Assembly (NCBI GenBank): GCA_942159475.1
Contig: OW804098.1
Coordinates: forward strand, 7,788,383 to 7,852,382
Origin: Sthenelais limicola
Lineage: Eukaryota > Annelida > Polychaeta > Phyllodocida > Sigalionidae
Length of the DNA stretch: 64,000 nt
Reading direction: 5' to 3'
Both the position numbers and the translations under genes were made by a program. Each line of letters starts with the position of its first letter. Within the stretch, counting starts at the first letter, position 1. This document shows positions 31,004 through 40,825 of this stretch, one piece after another. A model generated the notes under the pieces. The model saw only the letters and a program-made list of their open reading frames with translations. It was not told where the DNA came from and ran no database searches.

Positions 31004-32498
31004 TAGTAGTCATAGATCTAAAAAAAGCTTTCAACACCCTTGACCACTCACTCTTGCTAAAAAAGCTTGAAAAGCTAAACTCAGACCCGAACTCAACCAA
31101 ATGGTTCCAAAGCTATCTACAAAATCGCTCACAAGCTGTCACAGCAAATGGCCACACATCAACCACCCTACCCCTTAAAACTGGAGTGCCCCAAGGCTCC
31201 ATCCTAGGTCCACTTCTATTTCTCATCTACATTAACGACCTCCCTGCTAACTTACCCAAAGTCAAAACCCAGTTGTATGCAGATGACACTGTCATCTACA
31301 CGTCCACTGAATCACACAATGCCTCCATTCCCACAATACAAACAGCCCTGCATGCACTAGAAACCTGGTGCAACACCAACAAACTTACAATCAACACAAA
31401 GAAAACAAAAGTAATAGCTTTTACCCCAAAACGGACAACCCCACCTACTACATCCAATCTGACTCTACACAGCACCGAACTAGACCTAGTTGAACACTAC
31501 AAGTACCTTGGCACCACATTAGACCACAAACTCAATGTACAGAAACAAATAAATGCAATAACGCAAGCCACAAACAATAAACTCTACATGCTAGCACGCA
31601 GCAGACACATGCTCACCAAACAATCAGCACTAAATATCTACAAAGCAATGATACTACCCCTACTCGACTATAACTCTACAATATATAACTTTGCACCACA
31701 AGCAAACACAAACAAACTGGAACGCATCCAAACACGAGCAGTCTGAATCATTACACTGACAAGAAGACATGATTCAGTAGCAGACATACTACCATCCCTA
31801 GGTCTCGAGACACTGGATTGAAGAAGGGCTAAACATCTATTGTGCCTCATGTACAAACGATCCCGATATGCACCCACAAACTCACAAACACACACCAAAA
31901 ACACCCGCTCGCAAAATAAATATAACCTACCACTACCCATGCCAAAAACTGAAGCTCTCAAAAGTGCACCCTGCTACAAGGGTGCAAAAGCATGGAACTC
32001 CCTCACTTCAACAGAAAAAATACTCCCTCATACAAACAATTCAAAAACATCCTCAAGCAGAACCAAATACAAATCAAAACCCACACAGACTGACAAATAG
32101 TAAATGGTATGCAGTATCTTCACGCTACCACGCCAAAACCCACACTGACCCAAGGGTATGCTGCATTTTCAAGCTGTCCAAATTCAACCGAAACAAATCC
32201 ACCTAACTAACCATACCTTTATTTCTATCTTTGATTGTGCCTTTCTCACCTTTCTTGATTTAATGTTTGTTTAACTTAACTTGATCTTGAGTAGTTCTGT
32301 TACATTAAGTGTAGTCTAGCTACACCATGGTTTTTCTGATTTGAAATATCACCCGTGAGCCCATTATCCTCATGCTTACATGACATCCATTTATCATAAC
32401 ATTTGTTTGTACACTGTGCATGCCCGTTTATGTTCAACTGTTATTTTACCGAAGATTGGCTGTATAAAAATTCTAGATAAAAAAACAAAAAAAAAACA
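31003..32498 (+). pseudogene. Non-LTR retrotransposon (CR1/L2/Jockey-like LINE) reverse transcriptase remnant
   Basis: From VVVIDLKKAFNTLDH through GVPQGSILGPLLFLIYINDL and the catalytic YADD box (QLYADDTVIY) to a C-terminal GAKAWNSL. Only the RT palm/thumb half is present: the endonuclease and N-terminal fingers are missing. In-frame TGA stops occur at 31744 and just after ETLDW near 31820. It ends in an A-rich tail at 32478-32498. The paralogous block lacks it (37015-37535 differs), so it inserted after the duplication, or the other copy lost it. A dead, 5'-truncated copy. Confidence 0.85.
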
Positions 32499-34040
32499 GT
32501 GTATACATTCTGATGTACAGCGTTATGCCAAGCCCAATGCCAATGAACCCTCAGTCCCCTGCATTGATTGTTTTATGTTAATATATACACGTGTATTCAT
32601 AAGCGAATATTTTGATTGATGAGTAATAATATATTGTAGGCAAAAATAGAAACACCCCTGTGTCCCCTATTTGACCTTGATTGGTTATTCATGACTAATT
32701 GCATAATTAGTGATTTATTGATGTATCTTATTAGCGAAACAACTAATATATGGTTGCGGTTGTGGAGGGAGACCTTGGGGCTACGCTGCGCTCCGCCCCT
32801 CGGTCTCCCGCCACAACCTTGATGCATAACCCTTTGACAGACTGAACCCTTGGTACATTCTATATTTATTACACCCCGAAAATAATAAAATGAATAAATA
32901 AACCGAAATAATAAACTTTTCATTTTGAAGCTTTATATTTATTATTTCAAGAGAAATTAGGGCACATTAATACACAATTTGGCTTCCAGTGATCAGGCTT
33001 GTCTGCCAGACCTACTTGTTGTATGCGCCAAGGGTGGCATAATTTACATGTTATGCGCCAAGGGTGGCATAATTTGCATGTTATGCACCACCTTGACCAA
33101 GTGTAGCATACAATGCTAAAGGTATAGGCAACTAGGGGTGTAATAATAATGTGTAATGCTAGATATTGGTGGCAGAGTGTGTTGGGGGCATTAGCACCCC
33201 TTTGTGTTCATCTGTATGGGTAAACCGGTAGTCTAGTGACTCCAGGTCCTCCAAGCTGGGGTGAGTGTGAGAGCGGGGCTGGGAACCTGGGTGAGTAGGC
33301 ATGAGTGAGCCAGTGGGCATGGCTCCTGAACATGCACGGTTCTGTGCTTCTGTACCTGCTCAGAAGCATGTGATTCTGGGCCCATTCACATTCTGTACCT
33401 TGTCTAGCCATGAAAAGCATCTAAAAACACAGCCATGCCATATATCAACCTAAATAAAATTCTTAAAAAAAAAATAAATGATGAGCTCCTATAAAAGGAG
33501 GGTAGAATTGTTAGCTGCATGCCACTTCTTGTGGTACCTTGGACCTGTTACCATTGCTGTAGGCCTGATCCCTTTACTATGGGGAGTCTGGACTTTGCCA
33601 TTTTGGAGTGTTAGCCAATCCTTTACTATAGGATATTCAGACTCTGTTGTTTGGAATTGTACCAGCATGTGAGTGAATCCTATATTGTGGGATATGTGGA
33701 CTCTGTACTGATTATGGAACATACTTTGCTGTAATATCTTTGTACCATGTGGTACCTGGACATTTGTGAAAGCTTTATAGGAAGAAAATAAAACCATGTG
33801 ACACCTGAAACCTTAATCTTCACCCTGCCAGGTTGATTTATTACCGCCCCTCGCTGCGCTTAATGAGACATCTTCACTCGGGACCTTGTTGGATTAATTA
33901 GTGCTAATTAAGGTAATTAATTATGAACTCGACCGATTGCGACACTATTCCCAAGAGGGTTGAGAGTCAATCACAGATCAAAGTGGGCGAAAGACCTGTC
34001 AAAAATACAGAAGTTTTCAATATATATATGTTTATCCTAG
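32499..34040 (+). other. Duplicated block, unit 1 (middle) with ~1.4 kb of extra sequence
   Basis: 32499-32622 matches 37540-37663. The ~1.4 kb that follows is absent from the second unit. It holds a hairpin GGTTGTGGAGGGAGACC/GGTCTCCCGCCACAACC near 32757-32818 and a doubled ATGCGCCAAGGGTGGCATAAT. No gene recognised. Confidence 0.6.
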
Positions 34041-34129
34041 GTGACAAATTTCGCTAGCGAGAGTGCGGTTATCCTCAAGGAGAAAGATCAAGAGAAGGCT
34101 GCAACGCAAACAAGAAGCCTTTATCCTAA
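34041..34129 (+). CDS. NPHP1 copy A: exon before the acidic region
   Basis: Acceptor ATCCTAG, donor GTAATA; 89 bp, phase 0 to 2. Reads VTNFASESAVILKEKDQEKA then ATQTRSLYP, joining in frame to the glutamate-rich exon at 34779. It probably corresponds to the end of the N-terminal coiled-coil region; that match is weak and rests on position. The twin is at 37682-37770. Confidence 0.6.
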
Positions 34130-34778
34130 GTAATAAGTATTTCCTACAATATCCATTCTTGCCATTATGTTTACTTCATTTCATTTGGGAAATAAACGCA
34201 AATATGTGTCTCTATATTCTAAACTGGTTATACATGTACATAATGACTAATTTTGAGAGGTGAGGTTATGCTTACACATCTTGTACGTTTGCATTGAAAA
34301 GAACAGTTTTCCAATGTCTCATGTATCATAGCTAGTGAAGTACCCTTACCCTGGACACCAAAGTCCTATGATTGAACTCGGGAAACTGGGTCCTGTGCCA
34401 AGATCACGGTTAATATGAGAACTTCTATGCCAACATCCAGTGCATGATATATGCGAAGACAATAATTTGAGGCTTAAAGTCTTCCCGATATATCACTACA
34501 TATCCTGTGATATAAAGAAAGCCTGCTCCCATATACTTCTCACCCTCTTTGTGTAATATTTCTGTGTGCATGCATCAACTATAGCCAGGACTGATGAGGC
34601 CTTATCTTTTAATACCTCCATGCTATTACATCCATGAAGATAAGCCATCTGGCTTACTTCAATAATGGGTTGTAACCAGTCTGCTTGCCAAGAACCAACA
34701 ACTATTGCTGTTATTGAAAATCATATTATTCTATCCACTATAAAATGAAAAATAAATATTCATGACATGTCATTTCAG

Positions 34779-34881
34779 CAGTGAGGAGGAGGAAGAAGAA
34801 GAAGAGGAGGGGGAGGAAGAAGAGAGCGGAGAAGAGGAGGAAGAAGAAGAGGGTGATACAGATATCCAAACTACTGGAACG
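34779..34881 (+). CDS. NPHP1 copy A: glutamate-rich exon
   Basis: Acceptor TTTCAG, donor GTATTT; 103 bp, phase 2 to 0. Reads a SEEEEEEEEEGEEEESGEEE stretch ending GDTDIQTTGT. Acidic segments flanking SH3 are a hallmark of nephrocystin-1. Confidence 0.82.
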
Positions 34882-34996
34882 GTATTTATAAACCCTCTTT
34901 CTCTTCAATGTTTCACTCACCATTAGGAGCTTCTGCAAGGACCTCCAGAAAGTTATATATTTAAGTTAATAAACCAAATATGTATTTTTGTTTTAG

Positions 34997-35091
34997 ATGC
35001 GCCAGTATGAGGCACTGGCAACATTTACAGCTCAACTGGATGGCGATCTAGGCTTTGAAAAGGGCGATATTCTCACGGTCCTCTTTGCAAG
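34997..35091 (+). CDS. NPHP1 copy A: SH3 domain, first half
   Basis: Acceptor TTTTAG, donor GTGATT; 95 bp, phase 0 to 2. Shows the SH3 signature: ALATF, DGDLGFEKGD, ILTVLF. Confidence 0.9.
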
Positions 35092-35349
35092 GTGATTTTT
35101 GATATCAGAGTAATAAGATATGTTGTATCAAACTTAGATGTCTTTAGCATACAAGTTATACTTGTTTAGAATGTTAAAAAAATAGTTTAGAATGTTGTTG
35201 AACAATTATTTAAAACATCAAAGCATAATGTCCAATTATATGATGATAAAGTAGCGATAAAGAATCGCTGTATTAACTATATTCAGCCAAACCAAGATGG
35301 ATTCTAAATTCTGATGCATGGTTTGATATGATATGTATTACGATTCCAG

Positions 35350-35419
35350 GAAAGATGGATGGTTGGAAGCCAAAGATGCAGGTGGCAAAACAGGCATGGT
35401 GCCAAGTAACTACTTGAAG
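35350..35419 (+). CDS. NPHP1 copy A: SH3 domain, second half
   Basis: Acceptor TTCCAG, donor GTATGA; 70 bp, phase 2 to 0. Reads KDGWLEAKDAGGKTGMVPSN then YLK: DGW, G-x-VP and NY are the SH3 ligand-groove residues, apparently intact. Set A has no following exons; the next duplicated block starts 459 bp on. Confidence 0.9.
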
Positions 35420-35784
35420 GTATGATTATATATAACCAGATAAACGTAGATGGAAATATAAATATTGTGGCAAAACATTTGATTTAAAAAGGGATAACAT
35501 TTCACCAGACACTAATATTGTTCCCCAATATGGACCAATGTCAGAGACTTCACAATGTATTGATTTTGAATACTATTCATACAATATATCAATTTAAGGG
35601 GACTCTCATATACAGTTATTGCTATGGGGAGGAAATGTGTAATAATGACACAAAATCATGAAAAAATAGCGATTTTAAAGTTCTGCTCCCTGCTCTGTAA
35701 GCTTACACATTAGTTATTTATTACGATTTTATAATTTTTAGATACTTTCCTAGGGGTAAATTTTAAAAACTAAGATATTTATGA

Positions 35785-35876
35785 GCAACACATTGATCTC
35801 ATCTTTTCAAATATGATGATGTCTCAACATTCATTTTTTGTGACTTGTGACTCATTTCCCTGTAACACATCACATA
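35785..35876 (+). mobile_element. TGTGATGTG/CACATCACA MITE, right-end fragment
   Basis: Only the last ~90 bp (TTGTGACTTGTGACTCATTT...CACATCACA). It ends exactly at the boundary where duplicated unit 2 begins. Confidence 0.75.
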
Positions 35877-35877
35877 T

Positions 35878-37681
35878 CTGAGGCTTGGTTGTTATAGAGG
35901 CTTGGATAGAGGCTTCGTTGATACTCTTTCTTACAATCAGAGTCATTTTAGCATATTGATATGGTCTGAAATCATAGTTTCGAAAGAAATCTGTTTATTA
36001 TTCATAATGAAATCGATTCGTAAAAAAAGGTCGCAAAATTTAGTTCATTTCTGACCCACAAGGTGATGTTGATAGACAAATAGGTGGTTAATAGACAAAT
36101 AGGTCGTTAATAGACAAATGGGCCATTTTGCTGTATAAATCATGTGAAAACTAGGCGGAAATCATAACTATCGATCTATATAGACTGATATTATACCAAA
36201 TCAATAATAAATGTCAAATTTAAAGTTCATTCTGAAAATACTGCCTTATAAAAGCATAAAAAGCCTTAAATATGGGAATCGTTAATAGACAATACCTTCA
36301 GTTCCCATAAGTTCATTTCTCTGCTAGGGTGCAAGAAAAACTTTAACCAATACATTTAATGTTCATTACATATCAAATCCTATGCATTTTATCATTATTT
36401 GTTATGATTGGATAATTTTCAATTTTTTAAAAAAATTATTCCACTTTAGGCAAATAGAGGGTCGTTAATAGACACCAGGGGTACCCACTCTAAAAACTTT
36501 CTGTTATTTATGGCTTTCACCCTAAAAATCATTTTTTTTGCGATTATGTTTTGACACAAATCATGTACATCACAACATATAAAGAAAACTTGACAAAATG
36601 TTGGATTTTGATGATTATTTAGAAATTTAGCAATTCCACGGTGTAATGATTTTTGTGCCGAAAGTGGATATTTTTTATTTTTTTTTTTTTTTTTGGGGGG
36701 GGGGGTTAAATTGGGGTGAAAATGCCAAAAATGTGGTTCCACAGATTGATGGAACCATCCAACCAAAAAAAAATCTAGTTAATGGTAATTTATTTGTATT
36801 AAGCCCATTTAATCACTTTCCACGGTTGGGGGCCAAGTGTTGTCAAATCAGTGGAATTGGCTGTATAACGTGTTGTATAACATATCGTTTTCAAAGCCTT
36901 CCATACCTGTAGTCATAAAAGTGTACAAGTGATATTCATTGCAAAACTGTTGATTATCATCCTACTAAAATCCTATAATGAATGCTGATGGCCAAAGAGT
37001 ATATATTAGTACTGTCTTTTCCGTTAATTCATGGCAAATAATTAATGGTAATTTTGAATGATAACCCCCTGAAAGTGTGCTAAAAAGAGATAGTCTATTG
37101 TACCCTTCACTGGCTTTAGTTTTTTTTTTATCTCGATAACGTTCACCACAGTTGGCAATCCAAACCAAGACCAAGTTGATCACTCGATCAGACCCTCAGG
37201 GTCCCATTCAGGGGACATAATTTAAATTGATATATAATATGATAAATTGATATATATATATAATATAGGGCTACTATAATTACTATGGTACCTTATTTTA
37301 AATCATTATGAGAAAATCCAATACATAGCCTTCATCCATATATATTAAATACAGTTTCATACGCATCATTTCTCTTCAGAAAATATCAAACCTTCCTCGA
37401 TTCTTGTTCATTTATGGTTTTTTTAGTATGTTATAGTATACACACGCCTATGTACAGCGTCTCATTAATGTTTTTAAGGGATAGATATTGATGGATACAA
37501 GTGAGAATATGCTGTATTCTTGTCAAGCCTCGACACAACAGTGTATACATTCGGACATACAGCGTTATGCCAAGCCCAATGCCAATGAACCCTCAGTCCC
37601 CTGCATTGATTGTTTTATGTTAATATACATGTGTATTCATAAGCGAATATTTTGATTGACGAGTATATATGTTTATCCTAG
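35878..37681 (+). repeat. Duplicated block, unit 2
   Basis: 35878-37015 matches 29894-31003, and 37540-37670 matches 32499-32622. Between them 37016-37539 has no counterpart in unit 1, which holds a LINE there. No gene of its own seen before the exon at 37682. Confidence 0.85.
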
Positions 37682-37770
37682 GTGACAAATTTTGCCAGCA
37701 AGAGTGTGGTGGCCCTCAAGGAGAAAGATCAAGAGAAGGCTGCAACGCAAAGAAGAGGCCTCTATCCTAA
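37682..37770 (+). CDS. NPHP1 copy B: exon before the acidic region
   Basis: Same length and phases as 34041-34129, reading VTNFASKSVVALKEKDQEKA then ATQRRGLYP. The donor GTAATA is intact. Confidence 0.6.
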
Positions 37771-38019
37771 GTAATAAGTATTTCCTACAATTTCCATTCC
37801 TGCCATTATGTTTACTTCATTTCAAATGGGTAATAAATGCAAATATGTGTCTCTATATTCTAAACTGGTTATACATGTACATAATGACTAATTTCTAACA
37901 AGATAATGGGTTGTATCCAGTCTGCTTGCCGAGAACCAACAACTATTGCTGTTATTGAAAATTATATTATTCTATCCACTATCAAATGAAAAATAAATAT
38001 TTGTGATGTGTCATTTCAG

Positions 38020-38040
38020 CAGTGAGGAGGAGGAAGAAGA
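38020..38040 (+). pseudogene. NPHP1 copy B: glutamate-rich exon, left piece, broken by the retroelement
   Basis: Acceptor TTTCAG is intact and the exon starts CAGTGAGGAGGAGGAAGAAG, then is cut by the LTR at 38041. The other piece is 51574-51665. Confidence 0.85.
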
Positions 38041-38292
38041 TATTATAAAGTCGAGATCGTGTATACTTCTATAATCTAATGTGAATAGGAGATAAGGAGA
38101 AAGGACGACCAGACACGTACAGATTCCGTTACCAACTGATTGTATATTTTATTAGACATCAACCCTCACAGGAGCAGCTCACGTGCTACTCCTGGAGGTG
38201 GGAGGGGCTCTATTCATGATAGGCCCAAGGCAATATGACAGGCAGGTGTGAGTCATGGAGGGAGGGGCTAGGATGATCTTGGCTGTATAGCA
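38041..38292 (-). repeat. 3' LTR (element sense)
   Basis: 252 bp, identical to 51322-51573 by eye. In element sense it begins TGCTATACAGCC and ends CTTTATAATA. Confidence 0.95.
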
Positions 38293-38954
38293 TCACCCCC
38301 TCGCTACCCCGACGATCCTCCATAAAGCACACCTGCTTAAGAACAAATTATACATAATATCCAAGAATAATAATTAAATAAAGAATAATCAAGAAGGCGA
38401 TCACATACGGATTCTTTTTCCTAAATATGGTATATGGAAGCATTTTACTAGACATTTGAGAAAACAATGACAAGCTAAGATACACGTAAGGTCTAACATA
38501 AGAGTTATGAAATCATTAACTTGAACATTTGACCGGCCGCGCAGGGATGGCATAAGGCGAGAGCCTGCGTCGGCGACCGGCCTTCTCAAATGACAGCGCC
38601 GGCGTATGCACCTACACATTCCGCCCTAAACATAAATCTTGGCCGTAGGGAGACCGGCAAGGCGCAGTGAATACGGGGCCTGACACCGGCCTTCACAGAA
38701 ACTTCCTTAAAAGCCCAAAAATAATAATAAAAATATGATAACTCTGTTAGAGGGAAACATAAGTGTTTCCTGTTTCTGCTTAGAAAATATAAAGAGAATA
38801 CAACAATACAGCAGAACGCTATCCGTACATGAAACCTTAAAGAAGAACTAAAATATACTACAAATATACAAAAAGCTCACATAAAGTGAGAATCACTCTC
38901 TTCCCCCCTCTCTCTCTCAGGGGAGAGAGAGAAAAGATCAGCCTGCCTCACCCT
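38293..38954 (-). other. 3' untranslated part of the retroelement with polypurine tract
   Basis: Directly before the 3' LTR in element sense lies GCGAGGGGGTGA (38293-38304), a plausible plus-strand primer. No ORF seen in the remaining ~650 bp. Confidence 0.6.
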
Positions 38955-39539
38955 CTACACCACTTCCAATTCCATTGGGTTCCCTTGTACTGGCTTCCAC
39001 ACCAGAGTCCAGCGAACCTCGCCTTCCTCCAGCATGGCAGCCAGCACCCTGTACTTAGTGCAGGTGAGAGATCTCTGTCGAGGCAGATCGATCTCCAGCA
39101 GCCCTCCTTGGTGGATTAACCTGATAGGTCCACTCCATCTGAGAGCTACTGAGGAGAAGAGATAGCAGCCCCTATCGGCATAGATACCTGCCATCCTAGG
39201 GGCTTCAGCAGCGGAGAGGGTCTCTCTTTCAAAAATAGTAGAAGAGAGGAAAATCTCAATATACCTTTCTCCCTGCTGGAGGCGGAGGCAAATCTTGTTG
39301 GCCTTGCTGGTGACCTTTCGGCGGCAGCAGCAAAGGCAACAGGCCTTCAAACACAAATACACTTTATAAAGACATCTAACAATCTTTGGCAAGCAAAAGA
39401 AAATAATAAAAATCACTGCGACAATACCTATCCAATTTATCTCAGATTTGGGGGCTTGGTAGAGAGGACCCACAGTTGGGCTCCTAGGGGGGCCCAAAGT
39501 AAAGTCCATTTTCGTGAAACTCGGCCTAGTGAGAGGCAT
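38955..39539 (-). CDS. Accessory membrane protein of the retroelement, related to the Env tail
   Basis: 194 residues. A 35-45 residue leader is followed by a hydrophobic segment (IGIVAVIFIIFFCLPKIV), a cysteine-rich stretch (CLKACCLCCCRRK) and a soluble domain of ~120 residues with LRLQ, LSSTIF, ALRWS, EIDLP and LVWKPV. The same order of motifs (LRLQ, VSSIF, FLEWS, RVTLP, LFWVPK) lies in the last ~180 residues of the env product, also after a hydrophobic segment, so the two look like duplicates. I know no family for this domain. Possible roles are in assembly, tail regulation or trafficking; the sequence does not decide. Its ATG is the first in the frame. Retained long ORF in a young element argues that it was functional until recently. 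Confidence 0.72.
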   Translation of the reverse strand: MPLTRPSFTKMDFTLGPPRSPTVGPLYQAPKSEINWIGIVAVIFIIFFCLPKIVRCLYKVYLCLKACCLCCCRRKVTSKANKICLRLQQGERYIEIFLSSTIFERETLSAAEAPRMAGIYADRGCYLFSSVALRWSGPIRLIHQGGLLEIDLPRQRSLTCTKYRVLAAMLEEGEVRWTLVWKPVQGNPMELEVV

Positions 39540-40825
39540 TTTTAGCCTCGTGAAGACTGAAAAAATGCACTAGGTAAGACAAAATTTGTGACAACAAGGG
39601 TGTCTGGCCAAAAGGCAAAAAATAAAGTTAAATAAGCGGGGTAAAGGATAGTTATCTGCAGTGGAAAAACGTTTTAAAGTAACTTCTAATAATTTGTAAA
39701 CTCTCTATGACTAGCCTACAAACACATGTCCTCCAAACTTGCACAATGCCATGTCATGCCCTGCGAATGATCACTCAGGCATGTACACGACCTTGTGTGG
39801 ATGATTGTCCTTAAAAGCAAGAGAAAAGTGCCAATAGGCAAGGCAAAAAGCCAGAAAGTAAATTCCAAAAGGATAATATAATTAAGAAATAAAAATAAAT
39901 AGTTTAAAAAGTTTCACAAAAGTGAATACAAGTTAATCAAGTAAAACATAAAAAGTAGTCAACCAAAGATTGCTAACAGCAAGGCAAAAACCGCTCTCCC
40001 CAGCCTTACATAAATGCAAGAATAATAAATCATTCAGAGCGCGTTACATACATCAACCTTGCTGTCTAGAGCTAACAAGTTTAACCTTGCCGCCTATGAC
40101 GTCCCCGTTCTCAGCGTGACGGCCTATAGCGCCCGGTCGGTGAAACATAATATGGGTCGTCTATAGCGACCAACACAAAATGGGCGCAATGTTAACTCAA
40201 TGGCGTCTGCCGAAAGCGTAATGCATATATGTATGGGAGTTCCCAATAGGAACTGACTCATTGCTTGTGAGATATCGTGGTAAAATAGAATAGCAAATAC
40301 ATATATAAATACAACGACACCACACAAATACGAAGACAATGCAATCGTTTCAAAGAAATACAGATAATAGAAAAACAGACCCAAAAGTCTAGATCTGAGA
40401 AATCGTTGAAAGTTATCAACGAGTCAATCAAGTCAAATGTTTAAAAATTCAAAATCTCAAATACAGGGAAAAAATCTGAGGAACCCACTGGAAGCAAAAA
40501 CATGGTTAAAAGGCAAATTATAAACAGTACAATTAGCAGCACAGACGGCTGTAAGTGAGACCTACAAAACAGATGTTATTGTTTTGCTTCCTCATTCAAA
40601 TACCCAGCCATAAATACACCATACACCAGAGAAACAAGGTCAGATACATTCTAAGTCGGTAGAATAATAAAAATACCTCATGGGGTCGTGCTGTGACCCC
40701 AGTCACCACAACTGGGTGACCCAAATACTCGGTAACACACTGAAAACAGCTGTATCAGTCCACATAGCAAATTAGACAAGCGAGAAATAATAAATCAACA
40801 GAAAAAACTGCTTGTAGGAAAGAAA
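39540..40825 (-). other. Non-coding stretch of the retroelement between env and the accessory ORF
   Basis: About 1.3 kb without a convincing ORF on either strand. It may carry a splice acceptor for a separate accessory-ORF transcript; I could not pick one. Confidence 0.5.

Noticed and set aside
33478..33797. Overlapping ORFs of 64 and 102 codons
   Set aside because: Opposite strands of non-repetitive intergenic sequence, no domain or splice context.
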